Shown here: positions 34,385 to 46,860 of the stretch, piece by piece
Layout: every line of letters begins with the position of its first letter
Numbering within the stretch: position 1 is the first letter of the stretch
Source: Glandiceps talaboti
Lineage: Eukaryota > Hemichordata > Enteropneusta > Spengelidae
Direction: 5' to 3'
DNA length: 64,000 nt
Assembly: GCF_964340395.1 (NCBI RefSeq)
Contig: NC_135560.1
Coordinates: forward strand, 1,297,501-1,361,500
Made by a program: the position numbers and the translations under genes
Notes under the pieces: model-generated
The model's input: the letters and a program-made list of their open reading frames with translations, nothing else
The model's database searches: none
Told to the model about the DNA's origin: nothing

Positions 34385-35727
34385 AGCACAACTGAACTGA
34401 GGTTCAGTAGTGCTATAGGGATCGTCCGGCGTCTGTCTGTCTGTGTGTGTGTGTGTGTGTGTATGTGTGTAAACAACTTAAACTCAAAAACTGCTGAACC
34501 GATTGCCATGATATTTGGTGGGTCCATTACCTTGGGTGTCTAGTTGGGAAATTGTTCAAATCAAAATGATCGCATCACAGATGTGTGATTTTTGGTCAAA
34601 AAACTTAAACTCAGAAACTACTGGGCAGATTGGTGCGAAATTTGGTGGGAACATTCTTAAGGGGATGTAAAGTAAGATTTGTCCATGACGGGATGATTCC
34701 ATCAGTGATATGCAAATTAGGGCTAAAAATGTGTCTTTTTGGTTAAAAATCTATAATTCCAAAACTACTGAGCAGATTGGGCTGAAATTTAATGGGAATG
34801 TATCTAGGGATGTATGGACAAAGAAATATTAAGCATACCATGATTCCATGAGTGATATGCAAATTAGGTGTAAAAATGTTCATTTTTGGTCAAAAACTTA
34901 TATCTCAAAAAGTACACAGAGTCTGAAACTCGGTGAGATGTTTCTGCATGTTATTCTTCAAAACATTTTGACAAAATTGGCCCTAGCAACCATGACCACG
35001 CCCTTAGCAACAACCAAATGGCAGTATATTTTGGTCAAATAACAACATCATATGGTAGGCAAATGAATAAACATTCAAAAAATGTATGCAAATACCGTAG
35101 CAACCATGACCACGCCCATAGCAACAGCCAAACGGTCGTGTATTTCACAAAGATAACAACAGGGATTAATAGACAATTGAATAAACGTTCAAAAAATGTA
35201 TGTAAATGTGCCTAGCAACAAGACCACGCCCATAGCAACAGCCAAATGATCACATATATTGCAAAGATAACAAAGGGGATTAATAGACAATTGAATAAAC
35301 ATTCAAAAAAATGTATGTAAATATGCCTAGCAACAAGACCACGCCCATAGCAACAGCCAAATAATCACATATAATGCAAAGATAACAACAGGAATAGAAG
35401 ACAAATGAATAAACATTCAAAAAATGTATGCAAGTGTGCCTAGCAACAAGACCACGCCCATAGCAACAGCCAAATGATCACATATATTGTGAAGATAACA
35501 ATGGAGATTAATAGACAATTGAATAAACATTCAAAAAATGTATGGAAATATGCCTAGCAACAAGACCACATCCATAGCAACAGCCAAATGATAGCATATA
35601 TCGTAAAGATAGCAACATGGTTGGATAGGCAACTGGATAGTCATTCACCAAATGAACACTTATTGGTGGCATGTTAGCATTTTTAAAAACTGTACAGTTG
35701 TGCTACAACGCCATTGGCGGTATTTTT
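34385..35727 (+). mobile_element. HINE-like element, longest full-length copy
   Basis: Same architecture as the 32701 copy. The core module 'cctagcaacaagaccacgcc' is present five to six times, more than in other copies, so copies differ by gain or loss of this unit of about 115 bp. The 3' end is 'acaacgccattggcggtatttt'-like. This is the best reference copy in the window. Confidence 0.82.
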
Positions 35728-35781
35728 GAGATCAGATGCTTCTGATTTGTTGCTTATTACATGTAAGTACACTGTATTGAA

Positions 35782-36058
35782 ATGGAAGAATTCAGAAAAA
35801 TTAAATACCATGGACGGGAATTCGCTGTTGGAAAACCTATAAGTGATGATTTAAGACGCCTGATGGTTGAAGATTTAATGGAGAATTGATCAAATAAAGA
35901 CACGCGCCAAGTTCCGTATGATGCCATGTCGCAAACAGCACGAAAATTCAAAGTGTGTACGATGAATCGGCAAGACGAACAGTACGTCACTGCTGAATTA
36001 TTAAAACATTGCGCGATCAAGGTCCGAAGTAGACGGATTGAAGCGTGTGTATACACTT
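35782..36058 (+). pseudogene. Helix-turn-helix transposase N-terminus remnant
   Basis: From ATG 35782 the frame reads MEEFRKIKYHGREFAVGKPI then SDDLRRLMVEDLMEN, a TGA, and in the same frame DTRQVPYDAMSQTARKFKVC. The 'G+PISDDLRR-MVE' followed by 'A++FKV' layout resembles the paired-like DNA-binding domain of Tc1/mariner-type transposases. The catalytic DDE part is not found. Short and broken, so low certainty. Confidence 0.4.
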
Positions 36059-36898
36059 GACTGGGTGCTGCCATGTTTGTTTTGATCTTGCAAATGGCAT
36101 GTATACTCCCAGTCAGTCACGTACATATCGGCAACATAACAATAGTCGTAGATTGTAACAGTAGGTCTGTTAGTATGATTATTGTAACATTGTAATGAGT
36201 ATCAAGACATCACTGTACCACTAGAATTGTTACACTATTTGAAAGTTGGGCGTACGGACCACACTGATGACATAGTGCAGTTGAATTTTCAGGTTGTGGA
36301 AGTACAGTTTTGACATTACATGTATATTGGCGATAAATTGTACATTTGTACATTTGTTCTAAAAGAATAACTACTTTTATATGTTTGTCAGTACAGTAAC
36401 GTTCCTAGTTTGTTAATTTAATGTGATGTGATATGTTGTATAAACTTAAAAATGTTAATTGTGATTATGTCAAGTCAGATAGCCAAGTCTCTGGGCTATA
36501 CATACATGTAGCTTATGGAAGATTGGTGACAGGATCCCACATGCTGATTTTGAGTACAGAACTTTCATTTTAAAATATCAGTGCTTGGTTCTTTCCACTC
36601 TGACTTCTGTAATTTTTCTCTTTGGTGATTGATTTGGTTGATTGTGTTCATTGACGAATTTGTAGTTGTTTCTTCAAGCATGGCATTTGGAAGTGACTGT
36701 GCCCATTCTTCCAAAGATGAACTGTTTGTTACCAAACATTTTCACAGTTGTTTGACTTTAGCTGTGAGGATATTTTGGAATTTTCACTGTTTATTTTCCT
36801 TATGAGTCATTAGGATAAGAGATAATTGATTGGTCCATTTAAACTTCATATTTTGCAGAATTACTGTTTGTTTAAATCAATCAAGCCAATCTGTTAAT
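36059..36898. other. CRTC intron without recognised feature
   Basis: No coding, array or TIR is supported. Confidence 0.4.
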
Positions 36899-36935
36899 AG
36901 CACAAGTGAACTGAGGTTTTGCTATAGCCATGGTG

Positions 36936-37000
<65 letters not shown>

Positions 37001-37179
37001 ACTTAAAGTCAAAAACTGCCAGAGCAATTGCTTTGATATTTGGCGAGGTCATTAATTATGGTGTCAATATGGTAAATTGTTCAAATGAAAATTGTTCAAC
37101 GTTTTGGGTTGAAAAACATTATTCTTGGTGTCAGAGAATGCTTTGATTCAGCCTAGAAATGAAAGGTTATTGTTTTATT
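36899..37179 (+). mobile_element. HINE-like element, short 5' fragment
   Basis: 'agcacaagtgaactgaggtt' with a damaged right stem, a long TG run (36938-36996) and the first part of the family body. The next copy starts directly after it. Confidence 0.7.
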
Positions 37180-38068
37180 AGCACAACTGAACTGGTAAGG
37201 TTCAGTAGTGCTGTAGGCATGGTGTGGTGTCTGTCCATCAGTCTGTCTGTCTGTCTGTCTGTCTGTGTGTGTGTGTGTGTGTATTTATATGTGTGGATGA
37301 TTTAAACTCAACATCTGCCAGACCGACATTTTATGGCACATTACTTGTGGTGTCTCGTTGGGAAATTGTTCAAATCAAAATGATCTTAAATATGGTGTGT
37401 TATTTGGGTAAAAAAATGTGACTTTTGGTCAAAAAACTCTACTGGGCAGATCGGCCTGAAATTTGGTGGGAACATTCTTAGGGGTGTTTAGATTAAGAAT
37501 TGTTCATGACCAGATGGTGATTCCATCAGTGATATGCAAATTAGGGCTAAAAATGTGTCTTTTTGGTCAAAAATTCCAAAACCTACTGAGCAGATTGGGC
37601 TGAAATTTAATGGGGATGAATCTGGGGGTGTATAGATGAAAAAATATTAAGCATATAATGATCTCATCAATGACATGCAAATTAGGTATAAAAATGTGAA
37701 TTTTGATAAAAAAAATAACAACATCATCATGGTAGGCAAGCAAGTAAACATTCAAAAAATGTATGCAAATACCCCTAGCAACCATATCCACGTCCATAGC
37801 AACAGCCAAACGGTATATTTCACAAAGGTAACAGATTCTTAGACAATTGAACAAACATTCAAAAAATGTATGCAAATATGCCAAGCAACAAGACCATGCC
37901 CATGGCAACAGCCAAATGATTGCATATATTGCAAAGATAACAACAGGGTTGGATAAGCAACTGGGGAGTCATTCAGCAAATTAACACCTATACCCAGCAT
38001 GGATCAGCATGTGGGTAAACATTTTTTTATGTAATGTTGTGCTACAATGCCATTGGCTCTAAGTTTTG
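37180..38068 (+). mobile_element. HINE-like element ending 28 bp before a CRTC exon
   Basis: Hairpin with a 3-base change in the loop (AACTGGTAAGGTT), TCTG/TG tract (37241-37285), family body and 3' end 'gttgtgctacaatgccattgg'. The remaining 28 bp hold only a T-rich tract and the acceptor 'cttgtctttcag'. Confidence 0.75.
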
Positions 38069-38096
38069 AGATTTTCTTAATGAACTTGTCTTTCAG

Positions 38097-38259
38097 AATG
38101 ACATGATGTATGGAACTCAGGTTACAACAACCTTCCCTTCACAGCAACTTCAACATCAGCCTCAACCACATAAACAGCACCATCAGCAACACCACCATCA
38201 GAAACAACAACAACAACAGCATTCACATAATAGTGGTATTCCAGATATAATTTTTACAG
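38097..38259 (+). CDS. CRTC: CRTC exon (His/Gln-rich)
   Basis: Follows 'cttgtctttcag' and ends before GTAAAC. 54 codons plus one base; phase fits both neighbours. It reads NDMMYGTQVTTTFPSQQLQH, then a His/Gln-rich stretch and HSHNSGIPDIIFTG across the next junction. The IPDIIFTG-type motif precedes the C-terminal transactivation domain in CRTC proteins. The CAA/CAG/CAC run is prone to length change. Confidence 0.93.
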
Positions 38260-38616
38260 GTAAACATTAGGCGATATCTTAATGTATGCTTCAAATTTCA
38301 TATAATTGGTACATATGTTAATGATAACTAAGGGTATAGGAATGATAATCTGCATAGAAGGCATTTCACTCAGTTTATATCTCAGTTCTGAATGCTTTGC
38401 ATGCAACTAAATAAAGAATGCAACCTTCAAATTCCGTATAATTTTGTACAGATATTGACTTTACCAAAAACAGAGTATAAAACTTACAGATGTAGCTTTT
38501 GATTGTACACTTATCTTTAATGTACGAGTTGTCCCAAAGAGAGTTGAAATGTTAAACTGTGTAGTGTAAACTGTAAGAGATTCTCTGACAAAGTTAGAAT
38601 ACTTTGATGGTTACAG

Positions 38617-38837
38617 GTGCAGGGGAGTCTCCACCACGTCAAGACTTCGCAAAAGATATAAGTAATGCAATGGTAGGCATGGCTGTTGGCTTTGATACAG
38701 ATCCACTCTTTCCTGAAGAAGAAGCACTGAAAGTGGGCCTAGGCCCTTTAGATTTAGATGGCTTACAGCTTCTATCAGACAATGATGTTATTACTGATCC
38801 AGCTACAGAAGATTCCTTTAGGTTAGATCGATTGTAG
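38617..38837 (+). CDS. CRTC: CRTC final coding exon, C-terminal transactivation domain
   Basis: Acceptor 'ggttacag'. The first two bases complete a Gly codon. 72 residues then TAG at 38835-38837. The sequence SPPRQDFAKDISNAMVGMAV, then LDLDGLQLLSDNDVITDPAT and EDSFRLDRL at the end match the acidic C-terminal activation domain of CRTC (typical end: DP-x-E-[DE]-[ST]-F-R-x-DRL). This domain recruits the transcription machinery once CRTC is on CREB. Intact and terminal, so the gene is probably functional. Confidence 0.96.
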
Positions 38838-39470
38838 TTTGCCATTGGCTTCTTTTCACCTTGGATCTTACAGCCATTACATTTCTACTCAGTTTGTGAA
38901 ACTGCTGATAATGTTGATTTTACTCTCTTTGAGAGAAGTTACTCTGTATTCCTATTCCTTATTTCCCCACTACCATCAGTTGGTAACTAAAAATGCAGTT
39001 GTTGTGGGCCTTTCATTGTAGCCCAGTTTGAGGAGAAAAGTAGGTATATTTTTATTTATATTTTCAGCCAATGTGCTGCTGACAAGAGTACAGCATGGTT
39101 TGTCCACCAAGTAGTACTTCTGACCTGGACATCCTTATTAATCATGTGAAAATGAAATTCAACCAGCTATTTGTAGAATCTTTCAGATTTAACTCCCTTT
39201 TGATGGCAAGGAGACCTAGCTATGTCTTCATATACAATTCTTATTTCTCTATCACCAGTTTGCTATATTATACCCACAAAAAGAAAAGAAAACAGTATTT
39301 TGGAAACACTGTATATAAGTTACAGAAATGATGTGTAAATCAAGAGTGTTGACAAGATGGGTTAGGTGATAGCTTTGTAGGTATTTTCTTTTGTTGTTGT
39401 TGTTGTTGTTGTTGTGCTTGTGTATAAATGTTGTATGCCGATATCTGATATGCTTCAGATGTCTCTTTCT
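38838..39470 (+). other. CRTC: Probable CRTC 3' UTR
   Basis: Directly follows the stop codon, is AT-rich and has no coding. I see no canonical AATAAA up to 41100, so the transcript end cannot be placed. A (GTT)n run lies at 39393-39415. Confidence 0.5.
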
Positions 39471-39880
39471 AGCACATCTGAGCAAAGGTTGAGGAGTGCT
39501 ATAGTGCTCTCAAATCATCTGTATCTGCCCATGTGTGTATTCATGTATGTGTGTGTGCATGTATTCATACTTACTTGTGTATGTATGTATGTACATCTGT
39601 TTTATATACTTGCATACATACATATGTATGTATGTTCATCCATTTTATATACCCACGAACGTACATATGTATGTATGTGGATATGTATATACAAGTGTAC
39701 ATGTGTACGTATATATATATATATGTATGTATGTATAACTGAATGTGTGTCTCCAGGTTAATGGCTGGAAGTTTTCTGTTGTTCAAGGGTCTTGCAGGAA
39801 AATGTTCAAAGGGGTCTGATCAGAATCTCAGCGGTATGCAAATTAGATTTTCCAAAATGTTGAGAATATAGTAGATCTAG
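39471..39880 (+). mobile_element. HINE-like fragment with TGTA-rich microsatellite
   Basis: 'ctagcacatctgagcaaagg...gaggagtgctatagtgc' is a decayed family hairpin. It is followed by tgta/tgtg-rich microsatellite sequence (39530-39735), then a short remnant 'agaatctcagcggtatgcaa'. Overlapping ORFs here are microsatellite translations. Confidence 0.55.
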
Positions 39881-41119
39881 CAAAGTTTTGATATTCATAA
39901 TACATCTATCAAATTGTCATTAGAGAAAGATGGGAAGGTAAAGATTTGTGTAAACCAACATAGATGTTCACACACTCCACATGTTCTTAAAGGTAAACTT
40001 GAGCACTTTATACTGCCATAATAGTGATGAATATGCCAAGTACATGGACAATGATGAAATCTCCATCTAATGTTTCAAAGCTCATCTCATGGAAGTCCAA
40101 AGTAATCACAGATTCTCCCCAAGGGAAGGTATTTGATCTCCTTAGTCATTGTAAATATGTGTAGAGTGGGGTAGATAAGACTTTGTCCAAACAAAGTGAT
40201 CTGAATAGCAGTAGGAATATTTCATGTTGAGAAAAGAGGGGGAAAAGTAAATTTCAAAACAGGTGATACTGTGATACTAATTATGCATGTAGTAATATTG
40301 ACATGATGATTGTTTGGTTAATCATATGCTGACTCTTGCTAGGTTTCATCCTTTATTGTACATACATACATATTTAACAATTAGGCAAGAGTAGGTATAC
40401 TGTCAACGTTTTTGAGGCATGACGACAGGATGTTTGTCATATTTCATTATCATACACAGGCCAGATATATGAGGCTGTTGAGAAGGGGAGTATAACTATC
40501 ATTTGTGTTTTGTAAGGGATTCCCTGAGACAAAGTTAGACCCACCCTGTGTGTGTGTGTGCAGGAACCTGCTCAATATTATCATTTGTGCTTCACTGCCA
40601 TTGATAGCATTTGAAGTGTGGTACAGATTTGTAGCAACTAATCCGTGTTGTATTGTTCATAAATGGTATATAGTACTAATAGTATCAAGATGTGCCAAAT
40701 AATGCAAACCAAACCTGTATCTATCAATCAATTCTATGGAGACAATGAGAGGGGAAAATATTGTTTCTATTATTTTGAGTGGATTGTAAACACAAAACAC
40801 AAATTAATACAGCTAGGATATATACTTCTAATTATCAGCTGAATGCAGCCATGCTTTTTGTGTAGTCAATTACAAGAAAACAGTTGGTTTACAAGTTGTG
40901 TGATTGCAAGTTGACACCACTCTTAGGCAAATAGTTAGTTGGATTGTTTATTGTAAAAAATTATGTTTGGTTTGGGATCTAGATCAAGTTTTTAATTGTG
41001 TGCAATATTTCTTTATTTTAATGTAAAATCTAACTCAAATGCTGCAAAGTGGATCTAAGATGAGATGATGTGCGATTGATTATTGTAGTGCAACTGCATC
41101 CACACTTCAAATAGTACCT
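39881..41119. other. Region 3' of CRTC without recognised feature
   Basis: May be UTR or intergenic. No gene, array or TIR is supported. Confidence 0.4.
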
Positions 41120-44100
41120 ATATCTGTATGGGCATACACTGTAACTTACAGTCCCTTGATGTCACCTATATGTGTATGGGCATACATTGTAACTTACAGT
41201 CCCTTGATGTCACCTATATGTGTATGGGCATACACTGTAACTTACAGTCCCTTGATGTCACCTATATCTGTATGGGCATACACTGTAACTTACAGTCCCT
41301 TGATGTCACCTATATCTGTATGGGCATACACTGTAACTTACAGTCCCTTGATGTCACCTATATGTGTATGGGCATACACTGTAACTTACAGTCCCTTGAT
41401 GTCACCTATATCTACACTGTATGGGCATACACTGTAACTTACAGTCCCTTGATGTCACCTATATCTACACTGTATGGGCATACACTGTAACTTACAGTCC
41501 CTTGATGTCACCTATATCTACACTGTATGGGCATACACTGTAACTTAGAGTCCCTTGATGTCACCTGTATCTGTATGGGCATACACTGTAACTTACAGTC
41601 CCTTGATGTCACCTATATCTGTATGGGCATACACTGTAACTTACAGTCCCTTGATGTCACCCACATCTACACCATATGGGCATACACTGTAACTTACAGT
41701 CCCTTGATGTCACCTATATCTACACTGTATGGGCATACACTGTAACTTACAGTCCCTTGATGTCACCTGTATCTGTATGGGCATACACTGTAACTTACAG
41801 TCCCTTGATGTCACCTATATCTACACTGTATGGGCATACAATGTAACTTACAGTCCCTTGATGTCACCTATATCTGTATGTGCTTACACTGTAACTTACA
41901 GTCCCTTGATGTCACCTGTATGTGTATGGGCATACACTGTAACTTAGAGTCCTTTGATGTCATCTATATGTGTATTGGCATACACTGTAACTTACAGTCC
42001 CTTGATGTTACCCACATCTACATCGTATGGGCATACACTGTAACTTACAGTCCCTTGATGTTACCTATATCTACACTGTATGATCATACACTGTAATTTA
42101 CAGTCCCTTGATGTCACCTATATCTACACTGTATGGGCATACACTGTAATTTACAGTCCCTTGATGTCACCTATATCTACACTGTATGGGCATACACTGT
42201 AACTTACAGTTCCTTGATGTCACCCACATCTACACCGTATGGGCATACACTGTAACTTACAGTCCCTTGATGTCGCCCACATCTACATTGTATTGGCATA
42301 CACTGTAATTTACAGTCCCTTGATGTCACCTATATCTGTATGGGCATACACTGTAATTTACAGTCCCTTGATGTCACCTATATGTGTATGGGCATACATT
42401 GTAATTTACAGTCCCTTGATGTCACCCACATCTACACCATATGGGCATACACTGTAACTTACAGTCCCTTGATGTCACCTATATGTGTATGGGCATACAC
42501 TGTAACTTACAGTCCCTTGATGTCACCTATATCTGCACTGTATGGGCATACACTGTAACTTAGAGTCCCTTGATGTCACCTATATCTACACTGTATGGGC
42601 ATACACTGTAACTTACAGTTCCTTGTTGTCACCCACATCTACACTGTATGGGCATACACTGTAACTTAGAGTCCTTTGATGTCACCTATATCTACACCAT
42701 ATGGGCATACACTGTAACTTAGAGTCCCTTGATGTCACCTATATCTACACTGTATGGGCATACACTGTAACTTACAGTTCCTTGTTGTCACCCACATCTA
42801 CACTGTATGGGCATACACTGTAACTTAGAGTCCTTTGATGTCACCTATATCTACACTGTATGGGCATACACTGTAACTTAGAGTCCCTTGATGTCACCTA
42901 TATCTACACTGTATGGGCATACACTGTAACTTAGAGTCCTTTGATGTCACCTATATCTACACTGTATGGGCATACACTGTAACTTACAGTTCCTTGTTGT
43001 CACCCACATCTACACTGTATGGGCATACACTGTAACTTAGAGTCCTTTGATGTCACCTATATCTACACTGTATGGGCATACACTGTAATTTACAGTCCCT
43101 TGATGTCACCTACATCTACACTGTATGGGCATACACTGTAACTTAGAGTCCTTTGATGTCACCTATATCTACACTGTATGGGCATACACTGTAACTTACA
43201 GTCCCTTGATGTCACCTATATCTGCACTGTATGGGCATACACTGTAATTTACAGTCCCTTGATGTCACCTATATCTGCACTGTATGATCATACACTGTAA
43301 TTTACAGTCTCTTGATGTCACCTATATCTACACTGTATGGGCATACACTGTAATTTACAGTCCCTTGATGTCACCTATATCTGCACTGTATGATCATACA
43401 CTGTAATTTACAGTCTCTTGATGTCACCTATATCTACACTGTATGGGCATACACTGTAACTTACAGTCCCTTGATGTCACCTATATCTACACTGTATGGG
43501 CATACACTGTAACTTACAGTCCCTTGATGTCACCTATATCTGTATGGGCATACACTGTAACTTACAGTTCCTTGATGTCACCCACATCTACACCATATGG
43601 GCATACACTGTAACTTAGAGTCCCTTGATGTCACCTATATCTACACCGTATGGGCATACACTGTAACTTACAGTCCCTTGATGTCACCTATATCTACACT
43701 GTATTGGCATACACTGTAACTTACAGTCCCTTGATGTCACCTGTATGTGTATGGGCATACACTGTAACTTAGTCCCTTGATGTCACCTGTATGTGTATGG
43801 GCATACACTGTAACTTACAGTCCCTTGATGTCACCCACATCTACATCGTATGGGCATACACTGTAACTTACAGTCCCTTGATGTCACCTATATGTGTATG
43901 GGCATACACTGTAACTTACAGTCCCTTGATGTCACCTATATCTGTATGGGCATACACTGTAACTTACAGTCCCTTGATGTCACCTATATCTGTATGGGCA
44001 TACACTGTAACTTACAGTCCCTTGATGTCACCCACATCTACACCATATGGGCATACACTGTAATTTAGAGTCCCTTGATGTCACCTATATCTACACCGTA

Positions 44101-44297
44101 TGGGCATACACTGTAACTTACAGTCCCTTGATGTCACCTATATCTACACTGTATTGGCATACACTGTAACTTACAGTCCCTTGATGTCACCTATATCTGC
44201 ACTGTATGGGCATACACTGTAACTTACGGTCCCTTGATGTCACCTATATCTACACTGTATGGGCATACACTGTAACTTACAGTCCCTTGATGTCAAA
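41120..44297. repeat. 48/53-bp minisatellite, about 62 copies
   Basis: Unit with 'tatgggcatacactgtaact', 'tacagtcccttgatgtcacc' and 'tatatc'. It occurs in a 48-bp form and a 53-bp form that differ by a 5-bp ACACT insertion before 'gtatggg'. The 48-bp form dominates both ends and the 53-bp form the middle. Other variants are 'ccacatc', 'tagagtcc', 'ttgttg' and 'tgatcat'. Blocks of three or four units recur (for example 'ttccttgttgtcacccacat' at 42619, 42778 and 42990). Confidence 0.95.
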
Positions 44298-44599
44298 TAT
44301 CTTTTGTTACAACATATCAAGTGTAAACCAAGCATTGATTTTTGTAACTAGATTAACCAACTTTGCATTTATTACAATCATTTTATTGCTTTGTGTCTCG
44401 CAACTATATTATATGTATGGAACATTACAGAAAACATTTGCAAGGAAACAGAGTCACTGTAAATCCTATTCACAAAAAGAACCTGGTAATGTGGTTTAAA
44501 TACTGGACACTTTGGGGTTTTTTGTTCCCTTCAGTAACTTCAAGCACTGTTCAGCATGACTGATGACAGCTATTTTTAACTTTTGTAAGGGAAGGTTGT

Positions 44600-44617
44600 A
44601 ATTTAGGGATGAAAAGT

Positions 44618-44679
<62 letters not shown>

Positions 44680-45335
44680 AGGGGAGGTGGGGGTGAGGGT
44701 GTGTGTCTGGCTCATTGTTTTCTCAAAAACGGCTAGCTCAATTCAAACAAAATTTGGTTCTATAGGGTAATGGCTAGAACTGATTAGGTGTTGGTAAACA
44801 TCTTTTCAGATTTTCTTCAAAACATTTTGACACAATTGGCCCAAATGGCAGTATATTGTGGTCAAATAACAACATCATCTGGTAGGCAAGTGAGAAAACG
44901 TTCAAAAAATGTATGCAAATATCCCGAGCAACCAAGACCACGCCCATATCAACAGCCAAACAGTGGTGTATTTCACAAAGATAACAGGGATTGATAGACA
45001 AATGACTAACCTTTCAAAAAATGGATGTAAATGTGCCTAGCAACAAGACCACACCCATAGCAACAGCCAATTGATCACATATATTACGAAAACAACAGGG
45101 ATTCATAGACAAGTGAATGAACATTCAAAAGTGTGTGCAAATATGTCGAGCAAGACCATGCCCATAGCAACAGCCAAATGATCATGTATATTGCAAAGAT
45201 AACAACAGGGTTGGATAGGCAACTGGATAGTCATTCAGCAAATGAACACCTATACCTAGCATGGATCAGCATGTGGGTAAACATTTTTTAAAAATTGTAC
45301 AGTTGTTCTACAATGCCATTGGCACTATTTTTAAC
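44600..45335 (+). mobile_element. Chimeric HINE-like element
   Basis: The 5' part ('gaaggttgtaatttagggat', a TG run at 44620-44678, 'ttttctcaaaaacggctagc') matches 51275-51480, a different subfamily. The 3' part from about 44808 ('cagattttcttcaaaacatt') to 'ctacaatgccattgg' and the T-run matches the 34385 family. Recombination or internal template switching would explain this. Confidence 0.65.
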
Positions 45336-45379
45336 AGAAATGAATTGAGCAGTTGTGTCGTGGACATGATGAAATGTCT

Positions 45380-45455
45380 GTCTGTGTTTTTTTTTATGTC
45401 TGTGTCTGTGTCTGTGTCTGTGTTTGTGTCTGTGTTTGTGTCTGTGTCTGTGTAT
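45380..45455. repeat. TGTCTG/TGTTTG microsatellite
   Basis: About 12 hexanucleotide repeats of tgtctg with tgtttg variants, preceded by a T-run. Confidence 0.9.
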
Positions 45456-46384
45456 GCACATGAACAATTATAGATCAACAAGTCTTTGTACAAAACCAGC
45501 CCCCTCACCTTTTTACATTTTTAAAAGTTATTTGTTTGTGACTAATGGATGAAATGACTGTGAAGGTCAAGGTAGAGATACTAGACAAAGATTACTAGAT
45601 CATATCTGAATTCATTGTCTATGTCCTTTGTTCAGTTGCTTCTATACATTGAAAATAGTAGATCTTGATGCCAAATATGGTCACCATTCATTAGATAGTG
45701 ATGTAAACATCAAAACAATGCATGCGTGTACATTGTCCTCTAAGTTAAGCGGTAAAAGGTTTTGGTCATTGTTAAATATAATGATACCACCAAAAAGGAA
45801 CATAAGCGCAGTCACTTTTGATTTCCATGTTTCTATGATCATTATCTGGCCAACTATTTATTTCTTCCATCTGGCCAAATTATATTTTACAACAACAAAG
45901 AATGAACATACTCTACAACAAGGTTAGAAAGAAATCTCACTGATGTAAGATGGGGATGAGAGAGAAGGATGATTTTGGAGAAATTCTACTACCCCGGTAT
46001 CTTGTTGGGATAACGACCCTTTTCTAAAATAGCCCAGTGACCAAGGTATGGACCTGAGACAAAGTAGACTTTCTGCCTGTGACAAAACTACTGTGACAAA
46101 AGTAATGTCTCAATTACTATCACAAGTTGATTTACAAATACCCATAGTCGTCATCAGTACACATGTACCCAAGACAAAATTATTCGGTCCCCACAAATTG
46201 TTTTTTTCAGTCCTGAAATCAATAACAACAGGTTGTCTATGCAAGTTGTACGCCTAGACTGACCTGCCTGGAAATAAGCAGAGACTTACTGTCTCAGTTT
46301 CTAAATGCAAAGGGCAATAATCAAACCATAACAACCATTTACACATTTAAGGGTAGATATTTCTAGTCTTTTGTATTTTGGGGG
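45456..46384. other. Unannotated segment
   Basis: A 99-codon ORF at 45628-45927 (+) has no recognisable motif and I do not call it. No array or TIR. Confidence 0.35.
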
Positions 46385-46745
46385 ACTATTACATGCGTGC
46401 ATGCGTGTGTATGTGTGTGTGTGTGTGTGTCATTGCAACTGTCCATAATATGTCATTTCTCAGACGTGCAATGCCCAATTTCTTTAAATGTGGTGACCAG
46501 CGTGACATGTAATATAGGACATGTGCACATCACTTTGCTTCATTGCATATGTTAATTTGACAGAAATGGCAGCCACATTTGCAGTTACAAATCAATATTC
46601 ATAGCACAACTCATAAACTGTAATGCGTAGAGACTCCATTCAAGTGTCTACCCCAATATTATCAGGGACAGGCTTTCTTTTAAGACATTGTGACCTTGAC
46701 CTGCAGGGTCAATTATCGAAATCAAGCCATTTCTTGCCTATTACA
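46385..46745 (+). mobile_element. Decayed dispersed repeat (12909-13395 family)
   Basis: A 'gcgtgcatgcgtgtgt' tract, 'gacatgtgcacatcactttg', 'agagactccattcaagtgtc' and 'gtgaccttgacctgca' in the order seen at 12909-13395. No ORF. Confidence 0.5.
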
Positions 46746-46860
46746 GACACATTGTAGTATTAATTTGCTACCAATTTCTTTCTATACCTGTGCATATGCA
46801 CAGGTATGATTGAAGAAAAGAAATATACACAAGGATTACTTTCGGTGTTCGTCTCATTTT

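Noticed and set aside
45628-45927. 99-codon + strand ORF
   Set aside because: No motif, no conserved neighbour, no splice or promoter support; compatible with chance in AT-rich DNA.
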